Notes: generated from the letters alone by a model not told the origin. Positions 46,284 to 55,721 are shown, numbered from the stretch's first letter. The stretch is DNA of 64,000 nt from Paludibacteraceae bacterium (GCA_017479885.1 JAFVBR010000002.1:159095-223094); one strand, 5' to 3'. Numbers and translations: made by a program.

Positions 46284-46734
46284 ACGTGTGCCTTTCTTTA
46301 TTGTATAGTTCAATTTGTTTTAGCAGTTTTCGGTATTTCCGAGGAACGGGAAAAGTGTTCTTTTTATCGTGCGCTTTCCTGCTTCTATTACCTTTTGTAT
46401 CTTCACCATAGAGGTGCATGTGTGAGCCTTTCCCTTTTGAATAAGGTATCAGATTGCCTTTCTTATCAAATTCAAGACCTATTTCTGCTACAATTTTATG
46501 GTTACGATATATTCCTATCTGTCTGATAGTCACTTCTTTTGTGGTTTTATCAACAGATGCACACAGATACATTGGTTTTTCGGAATTGGAGTTCATAGGC
46601 AGTTTAACCTGATTAACGTTATTTTTTTGAACAAGTATTTTATGTCCGTCAATTCGGTTTGGCAATTCATCGTGGGTGCGATTGACTACAGGAACGCCAC
46701 CGGTGTTTTTGTCAAATGATCCGTTACCACCCAT
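46270..46734 (-). CDS. Small MGGNGS protein, second gene of the DUF4417 cassette
   Basis: 154 residues. Glycine start MGGNGSF, then a basic body with IRQIGIYRNHKIVAEIGLEFDKKGN, GSHMHLYGEDTKGNRSRKAH and a lysine-rich C-terminal helix (YRKLLKQIELYNKE). MGG-x-GS starts and an R-Q-x-x-x-Y-x-x-x ... H-x-H layout are familiar to me from small phage-type or toxin-like proteins that travel with DUF4417 genes, but this is recollection, not a search. Start overlaps the DUF4417 stop by 11 bp. Confidence 0.7.
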   Translation of the reverse strand: MGGNGSFDKNTGGVPVVNRTHDELPNRIDGHKILVQKNNVNQVKLPMNSNSEKPMYLCASVDKTTKEVTIRQIGIYRNHKIVAEIGLEFDKKGNLIPYSKGKGSHMHLYGEDTKGNRSRKAHDKKNTFPVPRKYRKLLKQIELYNKERHTYDNK

Positions 46735-47446
46735 AACCGTTCCTCCTTTCTTGTGCTAAAAGTTGGTTGTCATTCGGATAGTAGCGGCTTATCTGTTCAT
46801 ATTCTCCCGACTGTTTTGCGCCATAACGCAATATCATAGTGGGCTTCAGGATTTCAACTGCCTGTTTATAGCCTTCCAACCATATTTGTTTACTATTTTC
46901 GTTTCTACGTAATCCCGTGCTGTTAATTGCAATAACGGAATGTCTCGGAATGCCATCCAAACACCAATCCATATCAGCATTCTTCCACCACATCACATCA
47001 GGAATAACGCTTATTCCTCTGCTTTGCAGCCAAGCTGCCATCAGTTTGTTGCGGAACACGTTCCATCGTTTTGCTTCAAGAGGCATCTGTTCCGTGCAAG
47101 ACAGATTGGGTGCTATCAATGCTTTGAATTGTGAAAGTTGTCTTTCATATTTGGGTAAGTTATTCCAATATCGTTCAATCTTTGCATCCTCTATATAAAA
47201 ATGTCCGCAAGTGGTATTTCTTTCGTTCTCTTTTGTCCTTGGAACAGCCCGAATAATATCCGGTGGTGTGCCAGTGTAGGCTTGCAAAATAGGTTGTTGG
47301 AATTTGTTTGTCAGTGTTACCAAATGACACAAAGTGGTCACTTGTTTTTGTATGGACCTGCCACACTCTTGTGCAACTTTTCTCGCGGTTGGTTTGTAAG
47401 GGACAATACAGTATTCCGTATCATCGAATAATTTATTTATTTTCAT
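46724..47446 (-). CDS. DUF4417 domain protein
   Basis: 240 residues. The middle part carries the DUF4417-type core: GISVIPDVMWWKNADMDWCLDGIPRHSVIAINSTGL (in overlapping pieces, about 146-180) and a later LRYGAKQSGEYEQ. These proteins are common on phages and other accessory DNA; their reaction is unknown. First gene of three overlapping genes, with its own promoter at 47482-47512 and a leader of about 29 nt. Confidence 0.78.
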   Translation of the reverse strand: MKINKLFDDTEYCIVPYKPTARKVAQECGRSIQKQVTTLCHLVTLTNKFQQPILQAYTGTPPDIIRAVPRTKENERNTTCGHFYIEDAKIERYWNNLPKYERQLSQFKALIAPNLSCTEQMPLEAKRWNVFRNKLMAAWLQSRGISVIPDVMWWKNADMDWCLDGIPRHSVIAINSTGLRRNENSKQIWLEGYKQAVEILKPTMILRYGAKQSGEYEQISRYYPNDNQLLAQERRNGYGW

Positions 47447-47481
47447 AAACTATCTTTGCAACTCATTTGAGAATTGCGCTG

Positions 47482-47512
47482 CAAAGGTATATCATATGCT
47501 GAAAACACCAAA
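47482..47512 (-). promoter_or_regulatory. Promoter of the DUF4417 cassette
   Basis: On the minus strand: TTTG (47512-47509), 19 bp, TACCTTTG (47489-47482). Confidence 0.75.
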
Positions 47513-47639
47513 AGACACGAAATTTCGCATTTTGAAAGAACGCCTGAGAGGGAAACAAAAGGAGAAGAAGCATATTCTTCCTCTCCCCTGTTCATTACTA
47601 TTGCTCCTCGCAGCAGTATTTTTGTTCCCCTTTATAAAT

Positions 47640-47702
47640 CCCCCCCCCTGCTTTAATGCCCTCGCCGCTGCAAAGGTAGTAGAAAAATGCCATTTGTGCA
47701 AA
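47640..47702 (-). promoter_or_regulatory. Second upstream promoter with a G9 tract in its leader
   Basis: On the minus strand: TTTG (47702-47699), 20 bp, TACCTTTG (47678-47671). About 15 nt after the expected start point comes a run of nine G (47648-47640). No convincing gene lies between this promoter and the next; a 42-codon frame starting in GTAATGAACAGG is too weak to call. The rest of 47703-47813 shows nothing. Confidence 0.6.
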
Positions 47703-47813
47703 TGTTGAGATGTTTTTTGGTATTTTTCTTAACGCATGAACATGGGCTACAAAGGGTGAGCTACTCACATCTGACGGATAGCGTTAAACGGGCACTGTGT
47801 CACCACCGACATT

Positions 47814-50800
47814 CTAAAACTCCTGTCCTTGAGCATTGTAGATTCTGCCATCGGGGAAACAGATATACAGATTGCCGTCTTTGAGAATCTTCCGAGCTTG
47901 AGGGGAGACGTCCCGATGCGGCGTCTCTACAGAAGTGACTGTAGATTCAATCTCAACTTCAGTTGCTACTGTTCCATTGCTTTCAACAATACTGCCGGTC
48001 GCTGAGTCTATCTTGCCGTTCTGCGGTTTGACAATTTGACAATCGCTCAATTCTATACCTCCAAGGAGATTACCTATTGCCGGATTACCATCGTGAGAGA
48101 CGGCACTGACGTAAGATGCATCGATAAGAAGACGAGCCTTCGCAGCCTTACCACAAGTGATACCTCCATCAACATTTAGTTTTGCATTCTCCACATTTAG
48201 GGTCGCATTGTTATTGATTTGAAGAGCATAACCGCTGTTGCGAGAGAGCGTAAGAGTGCCCTGACCTGTGATGGTAGTGTTCTTAGTAACATTAAGGACA
48301 ACGGCGTCGCTTGTCAGTGTCGCATCTTTCTCCACTTCAACAATCAGTCCTTCTATCTGAGACACAATAAGTTGAGACGAGGTTGAGTAATCTGAACTGA
48401 CAGTAAGCGTGCGTATTCCATCAAAGGCAAAAGCGGAATTTGAGAGAATATCGTTCATGTTGCGGGACGTGACTTGAGTGCCGTCTATTGTGAGATTGTA
48501 CTTTTCTCCGGCGACAGTAAGGACACACTTGGCGGACTTGCCTCCGACAGAAGCCGTGATAGTGGCAGTTGCGGCAATATCAGCATTGGCATTGACAGTA
48601 ATTTTGCCGTCGGCGGATACATTGGCAACTGAATAGTTGCTGCTTGACCAAGTGATTTTGTCATCAGCCTGAGCAGGCAGGAGTTGCGGTCTAAGTTCTA
48701 TCTCATCTCCGGGATTGACAGTGAGAGCGGAGGGTTGAAGAATGATGTCCTCGATGTTGTAGTTGGTCACCTCTACGGAGATACTGCCAATAAGTTTAGT
48801 GCCGTTCTGAGAGACATTGAAGTAATACTTGCCTGCGGTAGCCGAAGTGGCATCCACAGAATAGGTGCCGTCGGAGGCAAAGGTGATGACGGGGGCAGTG
48901 CCTGTGCCGCTACCGAGGGAGGTGGTTATGCCATACACAGTAGCCTTGCTCGGGAATACATCAACCGTGAGTCCGCTTTGCTTTTCTCCCTTGCATACGT
49001 AGGCTTTCCCGTTGATGTTGGTGATAAGGAACCGTCCGTTGGCATCTCCTACATTGACAGTAACATCATCGTGGGCAATGTCATTATAACCTTTCTGAAA
49101 CTCTGCATTTATATCCACATTGTTGCGCTGCACAGAGGGTTTGAAATAGACTGTCTTATAATACTCACCCGACTGCAGGGCCTCTGTGCATGCCTGATTG
49201 GCATAGAACGTACCTGACTTGCTGTTGTTGAACCACTTATTATAGTATATTCCCTGAAAATTGGTTGCATTTGAGGGAATAGGCGAAGCGGTAACGCGGA
49301 TTACATCACCGAGTTTACAGTAGTAATAATAGGAGTCGGACTGCAGAGTGGATGAAACGCCCTGACAAGAGAGGCTTATTCCCTGCAGATAGGTGTTAGT
49401 GCCGGCATAGACCCAAGATACGGGAATATCAGTTCCGGCAAGCATGTTGGGCGTTTCTTTTACACGGGTATAGACATAGTTGGTTGCATTGGCAGTGCCG
49501 CCGAGCAGCATCTTGGAAGAAGAGGTCGGGGTTACTGATTTCGCCCAATCAGACTCGGTGAGACTGCTCACTGCCTTCTTGCCCGTCACGATGATATATT
49601 CTTGAGTGGTCTTAGGGTTGTTGAGATAGACTTTGTTGTCCGTCACAGAAAGGCTTGCTGACACTACATCAACATAACACTGCGACTTCTGCGCCTGACG
49701 GACAGCACTATAGATATAACCATCGCAACTTTCTGAAGAGATACGCACACGAATGAATTTTCCCACGTCCGAACTTCCTACGACATAGGCTCCATCGCTT
49801 TCGGCAGTGAGGTTGGTCCAGCCCGACTCTCCGTTGTCGCTTATCTGCCATTGTGGCGTTATTACGGCACCGCTCTGCTGCAGTGTGTAAGCCATTCCGC
49901 CGAGTTTGTACCTCAAGAAACGTCCCACCGTGGCAGTTGTACAGTCGATAGTCACAGTACCCGACAGGGGCGGAATACCAATCAAGACATAGGACTGCGG
50001 CATGTTAGGATTGGTAGGATTGGAAATGGTCTTTCCCGCAGTTGCACCTACGGGTGAGAGAATAGCATAAGGAGGTATGATGTGGATGCCGTTTGTGGAT
50101 GCCATTGCCCAGCAACCTTTAGAGGACACCTTTGCACTCACATTGATGCTCCCATTGTCGGTTCCGATGCCATATTTGGCACCGCTCGTAGTGACATTTC
50201 CGCCGGTGATGTTGACATTGCCATTGCCGCAAAGAATGGCAGATCCGTTGACGGAGCAAGAGGCAGACACATTGCCGCCACTGATATTTATTCCCGTCTT
50301 TGCATAAATTCCGCATGCTCCGTCGCCTGTAGAAGCGGCATCAACATCGGCAGAGATATTCACGGAGCCTTGTGTTGACAATATGGCTCCTCCGCAAGAC
50401 TTGGCAGTAGTCTGTCCGTTGAGAACAGAGATGTCTTTTTGTGCAGTGACAGCCCATCCTGCTGCAGTAGCCGTGACACTTCCCCCCAAAGTAATAGACC
50501 CGACATCTGCGATTATCCCGTACTTGGCACCACGAGCAATGGTGGTGCCACTGCTTATTTTCACATTCCCGGCTTTGGCATAGATGGCGGCACAATTGGT
50601 TCCGCACTCGGCTTTTATAAATCCGTTTTGTATAGTTATGTTTCCGTTGCGGGAATAGATGGCGTCTTTTCCTGCATCAATAGTAACTGAGCCAGACTTA
50701 ATAAGGATGTCATTATCAGTATTAAGTCCGTCTTTGCTACAATCAATGTTAATATTTGCAGCGATTGTAAGACTTGAGACAGCAATACCGTGGTTTCCTG

Positions 50801-51041
50801 TGTTTATGACAAGTTGCTTATCACCGGAAATAGTCAAAGCGTAATCTCCCTTTATACCTCTTATGTACTTGTCGGCATCCATATTGAGTGTGGTGTTGCC
50901 TGTAAGTACGAGTTCCGCATCAGCGGCAATCGAGGAGACATTAACGTTGCCTGAGATATTGACTGCCTGTGTTTTAGCATAACACAAGACCAAACAGAAA
51001 ACAATTGTACAAAGTTTGTACATTCTTACATACTTAGTCAT
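47814..51041 (-). CDS. Large secreted beta-helix/Ig-like protein
   Basis: 1075 residues. Signal peptide (YKLCTIVFCLVLCYAKTQA). Residues about 28-330 are built of short repeats of the NITGGNV/SVNISADV/AIYAKAGNV kind, typical of a right-handed beta-helix (Cthe_2159-like carbohydrate-binding fold). Several Ig-like segments follow, including a Big_2 domain (about 758-847, ITWSSSNYSVANVSADGKI). A second helix-like section and a short Bacteroidales C-terminal tail (GNLYICFPDGRIYNAQGQEF) end it. A palindromic repeat encodes VETPHRDVSP near the end. It starts 23 bp after ugd. Surface location likely; ligand unknown. Confidence 0.8.
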   Translation of the reverse strand: MTKYVRMYKLCTIVFCLVLCYAKTQAVNISGNVNVSSIAADAELVLTGNTTLNMDADKYIRGIKGDYALTISGDKQLVINTGNHGIAVSSLTIAANINIDCSKDGLNTDNDILIKSGSVTIDAGKDAIYSRNGNITIQNGFIKAECGTNCAAIYAKAGNVKISSGTTIARGAKYGIIADVGSITLGGSVTATAAGWAVTAQKDISVLNGQTTAKSCGGAILSTQGSVNISADVDAASTGDGACGIYAKTGINISGGNVSASCSVNGSAILCGNGNVNITGGNVTTSGAKYGIGTDNGSINVSAKVSSKGCWAMASTNGIHIIPPYAILSPVGATAGKTISNPTNPNMPQSYVLIGIPPLSGTVTIDCTTATVGRFLRYKLGGMAYTLQQSGAVITPQWQISDNGESGWTNLTAESDGAYVVGSSDVGKFIRVRISSESCDGYIYSAVRQAQKSQCYVDVVSASLSVTDNKVYLNNPKTTQEYIIVTGKKAVSSLTESDWAKSVTPTSSSKMLLGGTANATNYVYTRVKETPNMLAGTDIPVSWVYAGTNTYLQGISLSCQGVSSTLQSDSYYYYCKLGDVIRVTASPIPSNATNFQGIYYNKWFNNSKSGTFYANQACTEALQSGEYYKTVYFKPSVQRNNVDINAEFQKGYNDIAHDDVTVNVGDANGRFLITNINGKAYVCKGEKQSGLTVDVFPSKATVYGITTSLGSGTGTAPVITFASDGTYSVDATSATAGKYYFNVSQNGTKLIGSISVEVTNYNIEDIILQPSALTVNPGDEIELRPQLLPAQADDKITWSSSNYSVANVSADGKITVNANADIAATATITASVGGKSAKCVLTVAGEKYNLTIDGTQVTSRNMNDILSNSAFAFDGIRTLTVSSDYSTSSQLIVSQIEGLIVEVEKDATLTSDAVVLNVTKNTTITGQGTLTLSRNSGYALQINNNATLNVENAKLNVDGGITCGKAAKARLLIDASYVSAVSHDGNPAIGNLLGGIELSDCQIVKPQNGKIDSATGSIVESNGTVATEVEIESTVTSVETPHRDVSPQARKILKDGNLYICFPDGRIYNAQGQEF
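47905..47927. repeat. GTAGAGACG-type palindrome inside the beta-helix gene
   Basis: GAGACG-TCCCGATGCGG-CGTCTC, extended on one side to CTCTAC. It matches the palindrome at 41248-41274 over 21 positions with few differences and encodes part of ETPHRDVS in the beta-helix protein. Confidence 0.75.
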
Positions 51042-51064
51042 GGCTTGATATAGTTTTTAAATCG

Positions 51065-52384
51065 TTATATTCCTATTCCCTGATATCGGAAACCGTGTGA
51101 GAGCAGTTCCTGCTTGTCGTAGATATTGCGTCCGTCAAGTATAAGGTTGCCGCGCATTGTTTTCTTTACGACCTGCCACGAAGGCAGACGGAACTCTTTC
51201 CACTCGGTGACAAGCAGAAGTGCATCAGCATTGAGGACAGCATCGTAGATGTCGGAAGCGTAATAGAGATTATCCTTTTCTTTCAGAATACGTTTCGCCT
51301 CCCCTATAGCTACAGGGTCATACACACGCAGATTGCAGCCTGCCTCAAGCAGCAGATTGATGAGCACAAGCGATGTAGCCTCGCGCATGTCATCGGTGTT
51401 TGGTTTGAAACTCAGTCCCCACATGGCAATGGTCTTGCCATTCAGTCCTTCGGGGAAAGCCTTCTCGAGTTTGCGGAAGAGCACCTCTTTCTGACGGTAA
51501 TTGACTTCCTCCACAGCCTCAAGCACACGCATCCGGCATCCGTTCTCTGCTGCCGTATGCAGCAAGGCCTTCACATCCTTGGGGAAACAACTTCCGCCAT
51601 AACCGATACCCGGATAGAGGAACTTGCTGCCGATACGTGCATCGGAGCCTATCCCCTTGCGGACCATATTAACGTCAGCACCCACCTGCTCGCACAGGTT
51701 GGCTATGTCGTTCATGAAAGAGATACGCGTGGCGAGCATGCTGTTGGCGGCATACTTGGTCATCTCTGCGGAAGGTATGTCCATGAAGATAACCCGGAAG
51801 TTGTTCAAGAGGAAGGGGCGATACAGACGTGTCATCAGTTCACGCGCATGTTCGCTCTCAACACCTACCACCACCCTGTCAGGCGACATGAAATCCTTGA
51901 TGGCATCACCTTCTTTGAGGAACTCGGGATTGGACGCCACATCGAAGTCTATGTCAAGACCTCTGTTCTTCAGTTCCTGCTCAACCGCCTCACGCACTTT
52001 GCGCGATGTGCCTACGGGCACGGTACTCTTGGTTACGACAAGCAGATAGTTGTTCATCTTCCGCCCCACTTCACGAGCCACCTGAAGCACATAACTGAGG
52101 TCAGCCGACCCATCCTCATCGGCAGGAGTACCGACGGCTATGAAGAGTATCTCCAGCTTGTCGAGCACTGAGCCGAGGTCGGTTGTGAAATGCAGGCGTT
52201 TTGCCTTCATGTTTCTGAGAACCATATCCTCCAAACCGGGTTCGAAGATTGGTATGATGCCCTTCTTCAGACTGTCTATTTTCTGCTCGTTGACATCCAC
52301 ACAAGTGACGTCAACGCCCATCTCGGCGAAGCATGTTCCCGAGACAAGACCTACATATCCTGTACCTACTATTGCGATGTTCAT
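51065..52384 (-). CDS. ugd: UDP-glucose 6-dehydrogenase
   Basis: 439 residues. NAD fold IAIVGTGYVGLVSGTCFAE (about 3-21), conserved SNPEFLKEGDA (about 157), catalytic Cys in GYGGSCFPKD (about 259-268). It oxidises UDP-glucose to UDP-glucuronate, a precursor of acidic capsule sugars. It follows the Wzc-like kinase in the export run, which fits; bacterial Ugd enzymes are often phosphorylated by such kinases. Confidence 0.96.
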   Translation of the reverse strand: MNIAIVGTGYVGLVSGTCFAEMGVDVTCVDVNEQKIDSLKKGIIPIFEPGLEDMVLRNMKAKRLHFTTDLGSVLDKLEILFIAVGTPADEDGSADLSYVLQVAREVGRKMNNYLLVVTKSTVPVGTSRKVREAVEQELKNRGLDIDFDVASNPEFLKEGDAIKDFMSPDRVVVGVESEHARELMTRLYRPFLLNNFRVIFMDIPSAEMTKYAANSMLATRISFMNDIANLCEQVGADVNMVRKGIGSDARIGSKFLYPGIGYGGSCFPKDVKALLHTAAENGCRMRVLEAVEEVNYRQKEVLFRKLEKAFPEGLNGKTIAMWGLSFKPNTDDMREATSLVLINLLLEAGCNLRVYDPVAIGEAKRILKEKDNLYYASDIYDAVLNADALLLVTEWKEFRLPSWQVVKKTMRGNLILDGRNIYDKQELLSHGFRYQGIGI

Positions 52385-52387
52385 GAT

Positions 52388-52474
52388 GTTTCAGGTTTAC
52401 GTTTCAGGTTTCAGGTTTCAAGTTTCAAGTTTCAGGTTTCAAGTTTCAGGTTATGCATTATGAATTATGCATCA
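52388..52474. repeat. TTTCAGG heptamers plus ATGCATTATGAATT block between wzc-like gene and ugd
   Basis: About nine heptamers (52388-52451) are followed by TTATGCATTATGAATTATGCAT. The same two-part composite lies at 55704-55796, in each case directly after a TAG stop codon when read on the minus strand. Confidence 0.88.
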
Positions 52475-52476
52475 CT

Positions 52477-54909
52477 CTACTCGTCGTCGTCAGAGTAGTA
52501 GTTGTAAGTATCTTTCTTCTTTCTGCCGTAGCGTGAGCCGTAACCGTAGCCGCCATACCCATAGCCTCCGTAACCATAACCGTAGCCATAGCCTCCATAG
52601 CCATAGCCGTAGCCATAAGCATAACCATAGCTTTTGCGCAGTCCACGACGCTCGGTAGGTATGTCGGAGAGTATGAGTTGTATCTTATCGGCATGGTCAA
52701 CCGAGAGTTGCTGCAGAGTGTTCTTGGCGAAATACTTGTTGGTCTGCATGCATCGTATGACAAAAAGTGTGATGTCGGTCTGTTCTACAAGAGCGTATGC
52801 ATCAGGTACCTGCCCAATAGGCGAGGAGTCAATAACGATAAACTCGTATCGCTGCTTGAGAATATCGAGCATCTCTGTAAGATGTTCACTGCGTATCAGT
52901 TCCCCGGGATTTGGTGGGATGGTGCCTGCCCGCATAATGTCAAAGTCAAAAGCATCGTGGTGGTGAATCACATCTTCAAGCGAGCATTCCCCTATAAGGT
53001 AGTTGGTTACACCAAGTCCGTTTTCGATACCGAGTTTTTCGTGAATATTAGGTTTACGTATATCCAAGTCGATAAGCAGAGTCTGTTTACCTGTCATTGC
53101 ATAGAGTGCTGCGAGATTGGTAGAAAGGAATGTCTTGCCGTCACCCGACTGCGTGGAAGTGATAGCAATGCTGATGCCTGTCTTTCGCTGAACAATAAAC
53201 TCAATGCGTGTACGTATACTCCGTAGCATCTCGGCATAAGACGAGCGTGGGTTTTTCTTCACCAATGTCGGGTTCTCCGATTTGGCATGACGCACAGAGC
53301 CAATGAGTCTGAAATCAGAAAGACGCTCAGCTTCCTTGGGAGTACGCACTTTGTTGTTGAGCAATTCGGAGAGAATGACAAGCAACAAGGGAATCAAGAG
53401 TCCGATTAGCAAATATCTTGTTGTCGTTTTGCGTTTCTGTGTACCGTTGGTTACAGCGGTTGTCCGCGCACGGTCAAGAATATCATTGTCGGGCATGTTG
53501 CTTGCCTTCTGAATCTCAGCTTCGGCACGTTTCTGAAGGAAGAAAGTATAGTAGTTGTCATCGATGCGGTAGTTACGCTCGATAGCCACCATCTGCAGTT
53601 CCTTCTCAGGCAGGTTCTTTATGTCTTTCTGCACTTGTGCATATCGTGTCTGCAAGTCTTTTTTCTCTATTTCAAGAGAAGCACGCATAGAACGGACCAC
53701 CTCGTTGATAGCCTCTTTGACGTTCTCTATATCCTTAGTATATTTGGCGTAATAGACGTTTTTCTCGCTCAGTTCGCCGCGTTGGATGCGCAGGTCGTTG
53801 AGTTGTTGCACGAGTGTCATAAGCATAGGCTCGTTAAGCCCGAGAGATGAAGGTGCAGCCACACCCCCCTCTTCCATATTTGTCTGAATATAATTCTCAA
53901 GGTAATTGAGATAAGTCTCTTTGAGATTAAGCGACATCTCCTGAGCATCGTAACTCTCCATCTTAGCCATGAGAGTTCCGGCATAAGATCCCACATCCAC
54001 AAACTTGTTCTCCTGACGGAAATCCGTCATAGCCCCTTCACTGACGACTAACGATTTCTGGAGTAGCTCAAGTTGCTGATTGATAAAACGGATGGAGTTG
54101 TCTGCAACATCGTTCTTGCGGTTGAGGTTGTCTTCAAGGAAACATTTGCATAGCATGTTGATGAAGTCGCAGTCACGTTGTGGAGTCTCACTGACAAGTG
54201 AAATCTGCAATACAGAAGAGCCTTCCGACACGAAGTCAAGTCCCAACCGTGAAGAGAAGTCATTAACAAGCGAACCACGGTCACGGAAGCGGAAATAGAG
54301 TTTGCCCGAGCGCACCATGTTATCTGTAGGAAGAATTACACAGTCGAACCAGTCGGTATGCACAGGTTCCCCATATCGAGTTTCTATATTAAAGTCTATA
54401 TCATTGTCCTTGGAAGTGATGACCAGAGTACCATCATCCTTTATCTCAAGGTGGAACATCATGCCATATGCGAATTGCGACACGTGCGTCGGCTCCACTA
54501 TGACAGGAGTCATGTTATAAATATTACGTGTTTTGAAACGTCCCTGAGTAATATAGTCAACATGCATGAACGGCAGTGAATCTACGACACGACACATCAA
54601 GTCGTATCCGCGCAGCATTATAACTTGATTGTTTACATTTTTATAGCCGGCATCAACGCCGAAGCCCTGCATCAGCAGTGAAGAGCCCCCATAAGAAGGT
54701 CCGTATTCTTTGATAATAATGGTACCGGATGACAGGTATTGAGGTATCCATTTCCGATTCTGCAGCATTGACAATGCAAAAGCAATTACAGCACCAATCA
54801 CGAAGAGATACCAATATGAAAGAATCTTCAGTCCCCACTCCATGAGGTCAAAGTTGGACTTTTCTTCTTCAAACTGATTCTGTTGAGGTGTATTTGATTT
54901 GTTTTCCAT
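52477..54909 (-). CDS. Wzc-like polysaccharide co-polymerase and tyrosine autokinase
   Basis: 810 residues. Membrane segment at about 30-46, Wzz/GNVR periplasmic region with long coiled coils (about 250-490), second membrane segment about 500-522 (YLLIGLLIPLLLVIL). The cytoplasmic BY-kinase has Walker A TQSGDGKTFLSTN (about 581), Walker A' LLIDLDIRKPN (about 612) and Walker B FIVIDSSP (about 688). The tail is a run of Tyr-Gly dipeptides with 18 tyrosines in the last 51 residues, ending in DDDE. It controls chain length and export by cycles of tyrosine phosphorylation. Confidence 0.95.
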   Translation of the reverse strand: MENKSNTPQQNQFEEEKSNFDLMEWGLKILSYWYLFVIGAVIAFALSMLQNRKWIPQYLSSGTIIIKEYGPSYGGSSLLMQGFGVDAGYKNVNNQVIMLRGYDLMCRVVDSLPFMHVDYITQGRFKTRNIYNMTPVIVEPTHVSQFAYGMMFHLEIKDDGTLVITSKDNDIDFNIETRYGEPVHTDWFDCVILPTDNMVRSGKLYFRFRDRGSLVNDFSSRLGLDFVSEGSSVLQISLVSETPQRDCDFINMLCKCFLEDNLNRKNDVADNSIRFINQQLELLQKSLVVSEGAMTDFRQENKFVDVGSYAGTLMAKMESYDAQEMSLNLKETYLNYLENYIQTNMEEGGVAAPSSLGLNEPMLMTLVQQLNDLRIQRGELSEKNVYYAKYTKDIENVKEAINEVVRSMRASLEIEKKDLQTRYAQVQKDIKNLPEKELQMVAIERNYRIDDNYYTFFLQKRAEAEIQKASNMPDNDILDRARTTAVTNGTQKRKTTTRYLLIGLLIPLLLVILSELLNNKVRTPKEAERLSDFRLIGSVRHAKSENPTLVKKNPRSSYAEMLRSIRTRIEFIVQRKTGISIAITSTQSGDGKTFLSTNLAALYAMTGKQTLLIDLDIRKPNIHEKLGIENGLGVTNYLIGECSLEDVIHHHDAFDFDIMRAGTIPPNPGELIRSEHLTEMLDILKQRYEFIVIDSSPIGQVPDAYALVEQTDITLFVIRCMQTNKYFAKNTLQQLSVDHADKIQLILSDIPTERRGLRKSYGYAYGYGYGYGGYGYGYGYGGYGYGGYGYGSRYGRKKKDTYNYYSDDDE

Positions 54910-54968
54910 GCGCTTTGCGTTTTAGTTAGAAAATAACACCAGTATCATAAGACAGATTGCTATATCAA

Positions 54969-55721
54969 TTACCATATCGGAGTGAAATTAAGCACTGTTA
55001 TAAGCAAAGATACTGATGATGTGATAAGTGCGAGCAAGCCGCTGTAGGATGCCACTTTGTAGAAACTGCCTTTGCTACGTGCCACGTATATCACATCGTT
55101 GGGATAGACGTAATAGTATTTTGAGTCAATCACAGTGTTTGTACGAATATCAAACTCAAGTATCTCAGGTTCCCCCTCTCCTTGCGGGCGAAGGATGCGC
55201 ACATGCTTGTGGTCGGCTCCGTCGCGCAAATCACCGGACATAGCAAGTGCCTGATAGATGGTCAGTTTGTCGCGATACACAGGAAAAGTTCCCGAGTTGA
55301 TATCACCTATCACGGTAAACGTCTTGTTGTAAATAGAAAGTTTGATTTCAGCGTCAGGAATAATCTCACGGAAACGTTTTTCCACTTCCTGCCTTGCCTC
55401 TTCAATGGTAAGACCTTCCACATGAATAGGTTCGAGGAAAGGAATATCAATAGTACCATCGGAATAAACACGATAGGAGTTAACATCATTGGATGAAGCG
55501 CCCCGACCTTGGGTCATAACCTTCGAGATAGTTTGATCCATGGTTATCAGACGATAGATTATCTCGTCGTTGACACGTATGCGATACGGCGTATAGTCTG
55601 CGTTCTCATATACGGGCAAGCCTTTCCTTTCCTGCAGCAGACCAACCGCACGGTGAGGATAACAGCCTGTCAGACATAACGTCAGAACACACAGCAGCAA
55701 TATGGTTTCAAGTTGTTTCAA
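54969..55721 (-). CDS. Wza-like polysaccharide export lipoprotein
   Basis: 250 residues. Start TTG 55721 lies inside the heptamer tract; an in-frame TGA comes two codons earlier and no ATG is near, while the lipoprotein signal (ILLLCVLTLCLTGC) starts 7 codons later. Poly_export domain (YRIRVNDEIIYRL, SDGTIDIPFLEPIHVEGLTI) and SLBB-type part (FTVIGDINSGTFPVY) are present, with a C-terminal membrane-type helix. Outer-membrane or periplasmic export channel component. Confidence 0.9.
   Translation of the reverse strand: MKQLETILLLCVLTLCLTGCYPHRAVGLLQERKGLPVYENADYTPYRIRVNDEIIYRLITMDQTISKVMTQGRGASSNDVNSYRVYSDGTIDIPFLEPIHVEGLTIEEARQEVEKRFREIIPDAEIKLSIYNKTFTVIGDINSGTFPVYRDKLTIYQALAMSGDLRDGADHKHVRILRPQGEGEPEILEFDIRTNTVIDSKYYYVYPNDVIYVARSKGSFYKVASYSGLLALITSSVSLLITVLNFTPIW

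Noticed and set aside
47492-47701. 69-codon minus-strand frame upstream of the DUF4417 cassette
   Set aside because: Its ATG lies upstream of the expected start point of the promoter at 47671-47702 and it spans the G9 run; no family likeness.
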